32,566 nucleotides of DNA from an uncultured Paracoccaceae bacterium (GCA_903930735.1 CAIYZT010000197.1:1-32566); one strand, 5' to 3'; counted from the stretch's first letter, positions 24,618 to 32,566 are shown. Program-made: numbers and translations. Notes: generated by a model from the letters alone, not told the origin.

Positions 24618-27600
24618 TCTGCATCTCCCCTTCCTTGTCATAAAACACCGGATCCACGACCCGCGCTTTTACCGTGCCGTTTGGCAAGGTATTGAACTCC
24701 ACCACATCGCCCAAACGGTCCATCCCACCCACGATCAGCCCCATCGCAATCCCCCGCCCAAGCGTCGGCGAATGATAGGTCGAGGTGACGCGCCCTTGGG
24801 TATTGCGCTGGCCATTGGCATTCACGCCCTCGGCAATAATATAGGCGCCGTCGGGAATAACTGAGCCATCCAGCGTTTCAAACCCGGCGAGTTTAAAACG
24901 GTCGGGGCGCGCCAGATAAGTCCGCTCTTGCCCCCTTTTACCCAGATAATCCGCCTTTTTCTTGGAGATCGCCCAGCCCAGATTCAAATCCTGCGGGATC
25001 ACCGTGCCATCGGTTTCATCGCCCATCATGATGAACCCCTTTTCGGCCCGCATGACGTGCATAGCTTCGGTGCCGTAGGGCTGCACGCCCAGATCCGCCC
25101 CCGCCGCGATCAGCTTTTCCCAAAGCGCCAGACCCTGGCTGGCAGCGACCGCAATCTCATAAGAAAGCTCGCCCGAAAAAGAGATCCGGTAAACGCGCAC
25201 TGGCAAACCTGCCAGAGTGCCCTCGGCGAAGCCCATGAAGGGCAAGGATTCTTTCGACACATCCATCCCACCCAGCTTTTCCAGAAGCTGGCGCGCCTTG
25301 GGACCGGCCACGGCGATCTGCGCATATTGCTCGGTCACATTGGCGGTATAGACCTGCCAATCCCACCATTCACATTGCAGCCAATCCTCCATCCAGCCGT
25401 GGATCCGCTCGGCGCCGCCGGTGGTGGTGTGGCAAAGCCAGCTGTCTTCGGACAGACGTACAACCACGCCGTCATCGGACAGAAAACCCTGCTCGTTGCA
25501 CATCAGTCCGTAGCGGCACTTGCCGACCGGCAGGTTGGACATGACATTGGTGTAAAGCATATCAAGGAAACGCCCCGCATCGGGCCCCTTGACCACGATC
25601 TTGCCCAGCGTCGAGGCATCAAGCAGCCCGACATTGGCCCGCGTGTTCAAAATTTCGCGGTGCACGGCCTGTTCATGGGTCTCGGGTCCGCGCGGATAGC
25701 AATAGGCGCGCCGCCAAAGGCCGACCGGCTCCAGATAGGCGGCATGGGCCTCGTGCCAGGCGTGCATCGGCGTACGGCGCAGCGGCTGAAAGATCTCGCC
25801 GCGCGATTCGCCCGCCAGCGCGCCCAGTGGAACGGGCGTATAGGGCGGGCGGAAGGTGGTGGTTCCTACCGCAGGGATAGGCTCGTTCAGCGCGCCGGAC
25901 AACACCGCCAGACCATTGATATTAGAAAGCTTTCCCTGATCCGTCGCCATGCCAAGGGTGGTGTAACGTTTGGCATGCTCCACGCTGGTATAGCCTTCGC
26001 GGGCGGCCAGCTGTACATCCGAGACCTTCACATCATTCTGGAAATCGAGCCACATCTTGGCGCGCAGCACGGTGTTGGCACCCTGCGGCATCACCCATAC
26101 CGGCTCCATCGCGGCCTCGGAGCAAACCACAGCCTTGGCCAGTTTGCCGCGCGTTTTCAGGCCCAACTCGCCAACCACATTGCTTGCAACCCGGCCCGCA
26201 TCGGCGAGCGCCGCATCGCCCTGCAAGGCGCCATTCGCGGCCCCCGCGGCGAAAACCATGCTTGCGCCATCCTGATTGGTCGGCGGGCGCGCGGAGTCGG
26301 GGCGGAAATGCGCTTGCGCGTCGTCCCAGATCAGCTTGCCGCCGCAATGCGAGAAGAGATGCACAACCGGCGACCAGCCGCCCGACATCGCCACGACATC
26401 GCAAACGACCTCTTCCAATACCGCGCCCTCACCCGCCTGCAGACCAATCGCGACCCCGCTGACACGCGCGCCGCCCTTGACCTTGACCACCGCCCGGCCC
26501 GAGGTGATGCGAATCCCCATTGCGCGCGCCTTAGCAGGCAAATCGCCCGTCACTTCGGCGCGGGCATCGATGATCAAAGGCACTTCCAGACCGGCCTCGC
26601 GCAGCGCGATTGCGGTACGGTAGGCGTCGTCGTTATTGGTCACGAGCACGGTGCGGTCGCCGGCCGAGACGCCGTAATTCACCACATAATCGCGCACCGC
26701 CGAGGCCAGCATCACGCCCGGAATATCATTGCCCGCAAAGGCAAGCGGACGCTCCAACGCGCCGGTCGCGGCAATGATCCGCCCGGCGCGGATCCGCCAA
26801 AGACGGTGTTTCGGGCGGCCATCGCCGGGGGTATGGTCGGCGATATTTTCATCCGCGAGCACATAGCCGTGGTCATAGGATCCCGCCACCATGCAGCGGC
26901 TGCGCATGGTGACATTTTCCATCTTTCCAAGGGCTTCCAGCACGGCCTTAATCCACTCTTCAGCCGGTTTGCCGTTGATCAGATCGCCGTCAACAGGCGC
27001 ACGGCCGCCCCAATGGGCGTTTTGCTCCAGCAGCATGACGCGCGCGCCGGAACTTGCGGCAACCAGCGCCGCCTGCAGGCCCGCGATGCCGCCGCCCGCG
27101 ATCAGGATATCGCAAAAGGCATAGGCATGTTCATAGCGATCACCGTCCGCCTCGGTTGGCGCTTGGCCCAGGCCGGCGGATTGGCGGATAAAGGGCTCGA
27201 ATACATGCTTCCACGCGGCGCGCGGATGGATGAAGGTTTTGTAGTAAAATCCGGCGGGCAAAAAGCGGGCGAAAAGGCCGTTTACCACGCCGATATCCAT
27301 CTCGAGGCTCGGCCAATGGTTTTGGCTGCGTGCGGTCAGGCCAGCGAAAAGCTCGGTCGTGGTGGCGCGCTGGTTGGGTGCGAATTGCGCGCCGGTGCCC
27401 ATGTTGATCAGCGCGTTCGGCTCCTCGGCGCCCGAGGCGACGATGCCGCGCGGGCGGTGGTATTTGAACGAGCGCCCGACGAGCATCTGATCATTGGCAA
27501 GCAGCGCGGCAGCAAGCGTATCGCCTTGAAATCCGCGCATCCGCTTGGAATTGAAGGTGAATTCAACAGCGCTGCTCCGGTCGATCAAGCGGCCGCCTTT

Positions 27601-27618
27601 TTGCAAACGGGTGCTCAT
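24610..27618 (-). CDS. soxA: sarcosine oxidase, alpha subunit
   Basis: Large subunit of 1002 residues, typical length. It binds NAD+ and tetrahydrofolate and turns the one-carbon unit from sarcosine into methylene-THF. Order of domains: N-terminal ferredoxin-like fold (about 10-95, including SFKYHRPRGIVASG), Rossmann dinucleotide site DILIAGGGIAGLQAALVAAS (near 168), a second nucleotide-binding half with DRTVLVTNNDDAYRTA, and a C-terminal aminomethyltransferase-like domain with ASTLGKIVVKGPDAGRFLD and VMRAEKGFIMMGDE. Start ATG 27618 overlaps the soxD stop (ATGA). Confidence 0.97.
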   Translation of the reverse strand: MSTRLQKGGRLIDRSSAVEFTFNSKRMRGFQGDTLAAALLANDQMLVGRSFKYHRPRGIVASGAEEPNALINMGTGAQFAPNQRATTTELFAGLTARSQNHWPSLEMDIGVVNGLFARFLPAGFYYKTFIHPRAAWKHVFEPFIRQSAGLGQAPTEADGDRYEHAYAFCDILIAGGGIAGLQAALVAASSGARVMLLEQNAHWGGRAPVDGDLINGKPAEEWIKAVLEALGKMENVTMRSRCMVAGSYDHGYVLADENIADHTPGDGRPKHRLWRIRAGRIIAATGALERPLAFAGNDIPGVMLASAVRDYVVNYGVSAGDRTVLVTNNDDAYRTAIALREAGLEVPLIIDARAEVTGDLPAKARAMGIRITSGRAVVKVKGGARVSGVAIGLQAGEGAVLEEVVCDVVAMSGGWSPVVHLFSHCGGKLIWDDAQAHFRPDSARPPTNQDGASMVFAAGAANGALQGDAALADAGRVASNVVGELGLKTRGKLAKAVVCSEAAMEPVWVMPQGANTVLRAKMWLDFQNDVKVSDVQLAAREGYTSVEHAKRYTTLGMATDQGKLSNINGLAVLSGALNEPIPAVGTTTFRPPYTPVPLGALAGESRGEIFQPLRRTPMHAWHEAHAAYLEPVGLWRRAYCYPRGPETHEQAVHREILNTRANVGLLDASTLGKIVVKGPDAGRFLDMLYTNVMSNLPVGKCRYGLMCNEQGFLSDDGVVVRLSEDSWLCHTTTGGAERIHGWMEDWLQCEWWDWQVYTANVTEQYAQIAVAGPKARQLLEKLGGMDVSKESLPFMGFAEGTLAGLPVRVYRISFSGELSYEIAVAASQGLALWEKLIAAGADLGVQPYGTEAMHVMRAEKGFIMMGDETDGTVIPQDLNLGWAISKKKADYLGKRGQERTYLARPDRFKLAGFETLDGSVIPDGAYIIAEGVNANGQRNTQGRVTSTYHSPTLGRGIAMGLIVGGMDRLGDVVEFNTLPNGTVKARVVDPVFYDKEGEMQNV

Positions 27619-27938
27619 TTGAAGCCCTTCCAGTCCGGCCGTTTGGCCTTGATTTTCGCGATGATCTCGGCGGGCGGCTCGCCTACCTGCGCGGGGTAGG
27701 TGCCGAAAACCTCCAGCGTGGCGGTGTCGCGGGCAGCAAGGAACCATTTTCCGCAGCCATAAGCGTGCCGCCAGCGTTCAAAATGCACGCCTTTGGGGTT
27801 CTTGCGGGCGAACATATAAGCCTCGAATTCTTCGGGGCTGGAACTGGGACCAAAGCGCTTCAAATGCGCCTCATAGCCGGGGGCCAGTTCGGTTTCATCG
27901 GCTTTGACGCCACAATAGGGGCATTCAAGGATCAGCAT
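27615..27938 (-). CDS. soxD: sarcosine oxidase, delta subunit
   Basis: Zinc-binding small subunit of 107 residues in the heterotetramer. Ligands are visible as Cys6 and Cys9 (ECPYCG), His58 and Cys62 (RHAYGCGKWF), the family set of three Cys and one His. The ATG at 27938 begins two codons inside the end of the upstream small membrane-protein gene and the stop overlaps soxA, so it is coupled on both sides. Confidence 0.96.
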   Translation of the reverse strand: MLILECPYCGVKADETELAPGYEAHLKRFGPSSSPEEFEAYMFARKNPKGVHFERWRHAYGCGKWFLAARDTATLEVFGTYPAQVGEPPAEIIAKIKAKRPDWKGFK

Positions 27939-28303
27939 GCAAATTGCTCCCAGATCAGGTCGCCGTAAGTTGAGTGGAACATTCCGTAGATCACCAGAAA
28001 GCTTTCCCAAGCGAATACTTTCGTTACATTCTCGGAATTGTAAGGAAATATTGCTTGCCCGTTGGCCGCTGCTATTCTTGGCACTTGAGCGCGCGCGACC
28101 ATCTTTTCCAACGTCCCTCCGAATGTTAGGAGGCCGATCAGAGTCGGAAACATTCCAAACCTTGCAAACTGCTCCGCGCCTAAGTTCAACCCAATAAGCA
28201 ATGCAAAGAATAAACTTAAGATCAATGAACCAATTGCTACCTTTGCAGGGTTTCGCATCGTCAGGTCCGCAATCTTAGAAAAAGCCCGCCCTAGGTTCCG
28301 CAT
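27932..28303 (-). CDS. small membrane protein gene inserted between soxB and soxD, unknown function
   Basis: Protein of 123 residues that I do not recognise. It has a basic, amphipathic N-terminus (MRNLGRAFSKIADLTMRNP), one strong membrane helix (about 24-42, AIGSLILSLFFALLIGLNL), a likely second one (about 47-64, FARFGMFPTLIGLLTFGG), and a soluble tail rich in aromatic residues. The gene is coupled at both ends: soxB stop and its ATG share TGATG, and its stop overlaps the soxD start (ATGCTGA). Base composition is unlike its neighbours: 22 G+C of 60 at 28201-28260, against 34 of 60 in soxB at 28441-28500. The coupling argues for real translation; the composition suggests later arrival. It is not part of the known alpha-beta-gamma-delta enzyme. 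Confidence 0.72.
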   Translation of the reverse strand: MRNLGRAFSKIADLTMRNPAKVAIGSLILSLFFALLIGLNLGAEQFARFGMFPTLIGLLTFGGTLEKMVARAQVPRIAAANGQAIFPYNSENVTKVFAWESFLVIYGMFHSTYGDLIWEQFAC

Positions 28304-29550
28304 CAATGCGCCACCCCCGCCGCAACGCTTTCGTCAATGAACTGGCCTTCCTTGAACCGCCACATGTTGAACGCCTCGGCCAAAGGCCCCGGCTCGCCCT
28401 TGGCCATCAGCTCGGCCATAGCCCAGCCGGATCCGGGGATCGCTTTGAAACCGCCCGTCCCCCAGCCGCAATTGATAAAGCAATTGCCCAGCGGCGTTTT
28501 GGAGATCAGCGGCGAGCGGTCGCCGGTCATATCCACGATCCCGCCCCATTGGCGCAGCATTTTCAGGCGCGAGATCATCGGGAAGGTCTCGATCAACGCG
28601 CGTACGGTTTCCTCGATATGGTGGAAAGATCCGCGCTGGGTGTAGTTGTTGAACCCGTCGGTGCCGCCGCCGATCACCATTTCGCCCTTGTCGGACTGGC
28701 TCATGTAGCCGTGCACGGTGTTGGCCATCACGACCACATCCATGCAGGGCTTGATCGGTTCCGACACCAGCGCCTGCAGCGCCACCGCCTCGATCGGCAG
28801 GCGAAAGCCGGCCATCTCGGCCAGTTGGCCCGAATGACCCGCCACCACCATGCCCAGCTTTTTGGTGCGGATCGGGCCCTTGGTGGTGTCGATGCCCACG
28901 ACTTGGCCGCCCTCGGATCGTATGCCGGTCACTTCGCATTGCTGGATGATATCCATGCCCATGGCGCTGCAGGCGCGGGCATAGCCCCAGGCCACGGCGT
29001 CATGGCGGGCGGTGCCGCCGCGCGGCTGGTACAATGCGCCCAAAACCGGATAGCGCGGCCCGGCCAGATTGATGATCGGCACCAGCTCTTTGACCTTTTC
29101 GGGGCCGATAAATTCGGTTTTCACGCCCTGCAGGGCATTGGCATGGGCGGTGCGCAGATAGCCGCGTACCTCGTGATGGGTCTGGGCCAGCATCAAAAGC
29201 CCGCGCGGGCTGAACATGACGTTGTAATTCAGATCCTGGCTGAGCGTCTCATACAGCTGCAGCGCCTTGTCATAGATCGCGGCCGAGGGGTCTTGCAGAT
29301 AGTTGGAGCGGATGATCGTGGTGTTGCGCCCGGTATTGCCACCGCCGAGCCACCCCTTTTCGATGATCGCCACATTGCGGATCCCGTGGTTTTTGCCAAG
29401 GTAATAGGCCGTGGCCAGCCCATGCCCGCCCGCGCCCACGATGATGGCATCATATTCCGCCTTTGGCTCGGGCGAGCGCCAGGCGCGTTCCCAGCCCATA
29501 TGATAGCTCAGCGCCTCGCGGGCGATGGCAAAGACGGAATAGCGTTTCAT
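28303..29550 (-). CDS. soxB: sarcosine oxidase, beta subunit
   Basis: Flavin subunit of 415 residues that oxidises sarcosine to glycine, giving peroxide. The FAD-binding N-terminus is DAIIVGAGGHGLATAYYLG (near 34-52). The covalent FMN site of the family is the His in GGTARHDAVAWG, here His183. RNTTIIRSNY and NCGWGTGGFKAIPGSG are further marks. ATG 29550 is preceded by GGAGAC; a longer reading to 29574 lacks support. It is the first gene of the operon, downstream of a 190-bp divergent region with TTG-CAA palindromes. Confidence 0.97.
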   Translation of the reverse strand: MKRYSVFAIAREALSYHMGWERAWRSPEPKAEYDAIIVGAGGHGLATAYYLGKNHGIRNVAIIEKGWLGGGNTGRNTTIIRSNYLQDPSAAIYDKALQLYETLSQDLNYNVMFSPRGLLMLAQTHHEVRGYLRTAHANALQGVKTEFIGPEKVKELVPIINLAGPRYPVLGALYQPRGGTARHDAVAWGYARACSAMGMDIIQQCEVTGIRSEGGQVVGIDTTKGPIRTKKLGMVVAGHSGQLAEMAGFRLPIEAVALQALVSEPIKPCMDVVVMANTVHGYMSQSDKGEMVIGGGTDGFNNYTQRGSFHHIEETVRALIETFPMISRLKMLRQWGGIVDMTGDRSPLISKTPLGNCFINCGWGTGGFKAIPGSGWAMAELMAKGEPGPLAEAFNMWRFKEGQFIDESVAAGVAH

Positions 29551-29614
29551 GGCGGTCTCCGGGGGACAGAACATCTTAGACTAGTGCGCTGCGACGCAGG
29601 TTTAGGGCCTAATG

Positions 29615-29663
29615 ATTGCGCCGCAATAGGGAAAATTGCGACAAGGTTGACTCATTGTCGCAA
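29615..29663. promoter_or_regulatory. array of TTG-n-CAA palindromes upstream of soxB
   Basis: Three related motifs stand with centres 19 bp apart: ATTGCG-C-CGCAAT (29615-29627), TTGCGACAA (29636-29644) and TTGTCGCAA (29655-29663). The last two are exact reverse complements, making an inverted repeat with a 10-bp spacer. They lie 65-113 bp before the soxB ATG, in the gap shared with divergent ccmI. Regular spacing and symmetry suggest binding of a dimeric regulator, identity unknown. Confidence 0.6.
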
Positions 29664-29742
29664 GCGGGCGGACCTTGGGCCCTTTTTACCGGGCTTCAGG
29701 CAGGATAGGGATGAGTGACGGATTGTTCTAGGAGCCGCCCCG

Positions 29743-30954
29743 ATGATTGCCGAGTTCTGGATACCCGCGGCGGGCCTGCTGTTGGCGGTGGTGCTGGTTT
29801 TGGTGCGCGCGCTGCAGGTGCCGCCCGAGCCAGACCAAAGCGAGAGCGCCGATCAGCATGTCTACCGCGATCAATTGGCCGAGGTGGCGCGCGATATAGC
29901 CAAAGGCAGCCTGAGCGCCGAGGAAGGCGCGCGTTTGCGGGCCGAGGTCGCGCGGCGCCTGCTGGAGGCAGACCGGGCGGGCACGAGCGCGCCGATGGCC
30001 GTGCCGCCGATGCGCAAGCTGGCGGTCGGCGTCACGCTGGCGCTGCTGGGCGCGGGGGCGCTGACCTATACCTTTGTGTTGGGCGCGCCGGGATATCCCG
30101 ACCTGCCGCTGAGCGCCCGGATCGAACGCGCGGCGGAGTTTTACGCCAGCCGCCCCACGCAAGACCAACAAGAGGCGCAGATCGGCCAGCAGGGCTCAAT
30201 GCCCGCCGATCCGGCCGAGGCGCAGTTGCTGCTCGATCTGCGCGCCGCGGTGGCGCAGCGTCCGGATGATGTGCGCGGCCACGAGATTCTGGCAAAAGAG
30301 GAGGCAGGGATTGGCAATTATCCGGCGGCGCGGGCGGCTTTTGAGCGGGTGATCGTGCTGAAGGGCGGGCAGGCCACAGCCAAAGATCATGCCGTGCTTG
30401 CCGAAATGATGATTGCAGCGGCGGGCGGCATTGTGACCCCGCAGGCCGAAGAGCACCTGATCGCTGCGCTGACCGCTGATACCGCCAACCCCGTCGCACG
30501 CTACTATTCGGGCCAGATGCTGGTCCAGATCGGCCGCCCCGATCAGGCCTTTGCGCTCTGGCGCGCCTTGTTGGATCAGGGCCCCCCCGACGCGCCTTGG
30601 ATCCCCGCAATCCGGGACCAGATCGAAGGCTTGGCGCGGGCGGCGGGGGTGAATTATACGCTCCCTGCCCTGTCCGAGGCCGATCTTGCCGGCCCGGACG
30701 CCGCCGCCATCGATGCCGCCAGCCAGATGAGCGCCGAGGACCGGCAAGCGATGATCGCGGAGATGGTCGGCGGCTTGGAAGAGCGGCTGATGCGCGAGGG
30801 CGGGACGGCGCAGGAATGGGCGCGGCTGGTCTCTTCGCTGGGCGTTCTGGGCGAGAGCGGACGGGCCGATGCGGCGCTCGCAGCCGGACGCGCGGCGCTT
30901 GCCGCGGATGCGGCGGGTCTTGCGATCCTGGACGCGGGCGTACCAGCCCGATGA
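29743..30954 (+). CDS. ccmI: c-type cytochrome biogenesis protein CcmI
   Basis: Inner-membrane protein of 403 residues that carries apocytochrome c to the heme ligation complex. Two membrane helices (about 8-24 and 88-106) flank a cytoplasmic loop with VYRDQLAEVARDIAKGSLSAEE, the classic CcmI segment containing a leucine-zipper-like motif. The periplasmic part carries TPR-like repeats (RPDDVRGHEILAKEEAGIGNYPAARAAFERV region) that bind the apocytochrome C-terminal helix. It is first in a run with ruvX and a DUF1289 gene, each overlapping the last. It is functionally linked with ccmABCDG about 24 kb away. Confidence 0.94.
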   Translation: MIAEFWIPAAGLLLAVVLVLVRALQVPPEPDQSESADQHVYRDQLAEVARDIAKGSLSAEEGARLRAEVARRLLEADRAGTSAPMAVPPMRKLAVGVTLALLGAGALTYTFVLGAPGYPDLPLSARIERAAEFYASRPTQDQQEAQIGQQGSMPADPAEAQLLLDLRAAVAQRPDDVRGHEILAKEEAGIGNYPAARAAFERVIVLKGGQATAKDHAVLAEMMIAAAGGIVTPQAEEHLIAALTADTANPVARYYSGQMLVQIGRPDQAFALWRALLDQGPPDAPWIPAIRDQIEGLARAAGVNYTLPALSEADLAGPDAAAIDAASQMSAEDRQAMIAEMVGGLEERLMREGGTAQEWARLVSSLGVLGESGRADAALAAGRAALAADAAGLAILDAGVPAR

Positions 30955-31427
30955 TTTGCGCGGATATTCAAGAGTTTCACGCCGTCCTGCCCCCCGTCGG
31001 CGGGATCGCGGGCCTCGATCTGGGGGAAAAGACCATTGGCGTCGCGATTTCCGATCTGCGCCGCTCGATTGCGACCCCGGTGACCATCATCCGGCGGGTG
31101 AAATTCACCGAGGATGCAGCCAGCCTGCTGACCCTGCTGACCGCGCGCGGCGTGGTGGGGATCTTGCTGGGCTTGCCCCTGAACATGGACGGCTCCGAAG
31201 GCCCGCGCGTGCAATCCACCCGCGCCTTTGCCCGCAATCTGACCCGCCTGACCGAGTTGCCGATCTTTTTCTGGGACGAGCGGCTGTCCACCGTGGCCGC
31301 CACCCGCGCGCTGCTAGAGGCGGATGCGTCGCGAAAACGTCGCAAAGAGGTCATTGATCAGGTCGCGGCCAGTTATATCTTGCAAGGGGCGCTGGACCGT
31401 ATGGCGCATCTGGGAGGCCTGAAGTGA
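30951..31427 (+). CDS. ruvX: Holliday junction resolvase-like RuvX/YqgF
   Basis: RNase H-fold nuclease-like protein of 158 residues, involved in 16S rRNA 5' processing and formerly proposed as a Holliday junction resolvase. Family blocks are GLDLGEKTIGVAISD with Asp23, GLPLNMDGSEGPRV, WDERLSTVAA and RKEVIDQVAASYILQ, holding the acidic residues. The ATG overlaps the ccmI stop (ATGA at 30951-30954). A longer upstream reading in this frame is a ccmI shadow. Confidence 0.95.
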   Translation: MICADIQEFHAVLPPVGGIAGLDLGEKTIGVAISDLRRSIATPVTIIRRVKFTEDAASLLTLLTARGVVGILLGLPLNMDGSEGPRVQSTRAFARNLTRLTELPIFFWDERLSTVAATRALLEADASRKRRKEVIDQVAASYILQGALDRMAHLGGLK

Positions 31428-31657
31428 CCGATGATGTCTGGAAACGGGCCGAGATTGACAGCCCCTGCGTCAAGCTTTGCGTGATCCATCCCGAAAGCCG
31501 CACCTGTGTCGGCTGCTGGCGCACCATTGACGAGATCAGCGCCTGGTCGCGCATGTCCGCCGATCAGCGCCGCGAGATCATGCAGGTCCTGCCGTCCCGC
31601 GCTTCGCAGTTGACCAAAAGACGCGGCGGCCGGATGGGCCGGGTTCAAGGAAGTTAA
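31424..31657 (+). CDS. DUF1289 domain-containing protein
   Basis: Small protein of 77 residues. DUF1289 is defined by SPCVKLCVIHPESRTCVGCWRT, with four cysteines at 15, 19, 28 and 31, followed by IDEISAWSRMS. The cysteine set suggests binding of zinc or an Fe-S cluster, which is not proven. Start is GTG, overlapping the ruvX stop (GTGA at 31424-31427). It ends 1-4 bp into the stop region of the convergent oxygenase-like gene. Confidence 0.93.
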   Translation: MTDDVWKRAEIDSPCVKLCVIHPESRTCVGCWRTIDEISAWSRMSADQRREIMQVLPSRASQLTKRRGGRMGRVQGS

Positions 31658-32403
31658 GCCGTCGTCAGCCAGCCTTGAACAGACACCATCAGCGGCCGGA
31701 AATAGGCAATGATGCGGCCCTCGGGCGGGGCCATCGCGCCCGCTCCCCAAGGAGCAACCCCGTGCAGGACCAAACGGTGCAGCAATGTCGCCTCACCCGG
31801 AACCACGGGAAGCTCGGTCCGTTTGCAAGTGTCAAAGGCCATGCGCCGCGCCGTGACATAGGCCGCCGTGATATCCACCTCATCCCATTTCTTAGGCGGA
31901 TGGGGGGCGAGCACCTTCAGCAGGGCCTCGCGCAGGATCTCGTGACTGCCTTCCCATACGACCAAAGGCGCGGCCTGCGCCGAGCAATGGTTTAGCGGCA
32001 GGCCGAGGATCCAGGCATGCGGCTCTTTGACCATCCTTTGCCGCTCGGGCCCGATGGGCAAAAGCCCGTCCAGATGGGCCGCATCGCGGTTCTGGCGAAA
32101 GGCAAAGGCAGCGGGCGTCTCTTCGTGCGATGCTTGCGGGTAGCCGGGCAGGACAGTGGAGAGTTGTGCGCGGTGCAGGGGCTGGGGCGCAAGGCCAAAG
32201 CGCGCCCAAGGCAGGGCCACCCCGCCGACCGCGCCATCAAGGGCATTGGGCAAAAGGTCCAGCCCCACTGCCCAGGTACCGCCGCAGCGCAGGGGCTGAT
32301 CGGTGGCGGCAAGCGCGGCGCGCGCGCGGGGCAACGCCGCCGCAGCCCATTCGGTGACCTGCGGATCCGGCCCGATCTTTGCCCAGCCGCGCGTCAAATC
32401 CAC
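31654..32403 (-). CDS. phytanoyl-CoA/2OG-oxygenase-like hypothetical protein
   Basis: Protein of 249 residues with signs of a double-stranded beta-helix fold. AFRQNRDAAHLDGLLPIG contains an HxD pair (His110, Asp112), LVVWEGSHEIL follows, and a distal His (209 or 214 in TLLHRLVLHGVAPW) and Arg230 (EGRIIAYFRP) stand where Fe(II)/2-oxoglutarate oxygenases carry their third ligand and cosubstrate Arg. I recall similar unnamed Rhodobacteraceae proteins, so the oxygenase call is an inference. The start is GTG at 32403, and the preceding TauE-type gene ends 4 bp upstream, so they are probably co-transcribed. Confidence 0.65.
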   Translation of the reverse strand: MDLTRGWAKIGPDPQVTEWAAAALPRARAALAATDQPLRCGGTWAVGLDLLPNALDGAVGGVALPWARFGLAPQPLHRAQLSTVLPGYPQASHEETPAAFAFRQNRDAAHLDGLLPIGPERQRMVKEPHAWILGLPLNHCSAQAAPLVVWEGSHEILREALLKVLAPHPPKKWDEVDITAAYVTARRMAFDTCKRTELPVVPGEATLLHRLVLHGVAPWGAGAMAPPEGRIIAYFRPLMVSVQGWLTTA

Positions 32404-32407
32404 CGCC

Positions 32408-32566
32408 TTAGCCCCACAAAACCTTGCGCAGCATATTCAGCGCCAACAGCGTCAAAAACACCGCAAAGGCGCGCTTCAGCGGCTTTGGATCCATGCTATG
32501 AGCAAGCCGCGCCCCGAGGGGCGTCGTCAGCATGGTCGAGCCGATGACCACGGCAAAGGCCGGCAG
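32408..32566 (-). CDS. TauE/SafE (TSUP) family permease, C-terminal part
   Basis: The last 52 codons of a leftward gene that begins beyond the window. The sequence IGSTMLTTPLGARLAHSMDP then LKRAFAVFLTLLALNMLRKVL matches the C-terminal end of TauE/SafE sulfite-exporter family proteins, with the conserved PLGARLAH segment and a final membrane helix. The stop TAA at 32408-32410 lies just before the oxygenase-like gene. Family substrates are sulfonates or sulfite, not decidable here. Confidence 0.85.
   Translation of the reverse strand: MPAFAVVIGSTMLTTPLGARLAHSMDPKPLKRAFAVFLTLLALNMLRKVLWG

Noticed and set aside
24928-27699. Open frame of 923 codons opposite soxA
   Set aside because: Antisense shadow of a GC-rich gene; the translation shows no domain and is His/Arg/Gly rich, while the opposite strand encodes a clear sarcosine oxidase alpha subunit.

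Overview
The window reads as chromosomal DNA of an alphaproteobacterium, most likely family Rhodobacteraceae (Rhodobacter/Paracoccus/Roseobacter relatives). The evidence is high GC content, the helABCDX-like order of the cytochrome c maturation genes with a 52-residue CcmD, the soxBDAG sarcosine oxidase operon, the yfgM-bamB-der block, and the protein sequences themselves. I see no rRNA, tRNA, integrase, transposase, phage gene or CRISPR array. It is mostly core-genome housekeeping sequence with a few accessory or decaying spots.

Layout. 1-1064 (-): 3'-truncated dGTPase. 1153-1491 (+): ErpA-type iron-sulfur insertion protein. 1492-2066: two related palindromic elements, then a glyoxalase/VOC pseudogene (-). 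2067-3609 (+): an unassigned protein and exonuclease III. 3613-9764 (-): a tight run yajC-secD-secF-Mth938-like-ccmA-ccmB-ccmC-ccmD-ccmG, linking Sec export with cytochrome c maturation. 9874-10803 (-): acyltransferase 3 membrane protein. 11020-13169 (+): serS and a TspO-like membrane protein. 13194-16788 (-): yfgM-like, bamB, der. 16972-17550 (+): a small RTX-like protein, followed by a clear bidirectional terminator. 17631-19469 (-): Atm1-type ABC exporter, divergent from an ArsR regulator (19555-19935, +) with an operator-like palindrome between them. 19905-21206 (-): LysM protein with Ala/Glu/Pro repeats. 21318-21872 (+): LOG-family protein. 21809-22729 (-): RarD. 22830-23429 (-): Fe-type superoxide dismutase. 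23539-23943 (-): small exported protein. 24066-29550 (-): heterotetrameric sarcosine oxidase operon in the order soxB-orf-soxD-soxA-soxG. 29743-31657 (+): ccmI, ruvX, DUF1289. 31654-32403 (-): oxygenase-like protein. 32408-32566 (-): 3' end of a TauE/SafE permease gene.

How the genes work together. ccmABCDG and ccmI, at opposite ends of the window, belong to the same System I cytochrome c pathway. YajC/SecDF, the YfgM-like protein and BamB all serve envelope protein export. ErpA, the Atm1-type exporter and Fe-SOD relate to iron-sulfur and oxidative physiology. Sarcosine oxidase makes glycine, peroxide and a one-carbon unit carried on tetrahydrofolate.

No obviously new multi-gene system is present. 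The best candidates for something undescribed are: a small AT-rich membrane-protein gene translationally coupled between soxB and soxD; an array of TTG-n-CAA palindromes upstream of soxB; the paired long hairpins after erpA; and the ArsR/Atm1 divergent pair with its operator-like site. All functional calls rest on reading the sequence and recalling families; no database search was run.
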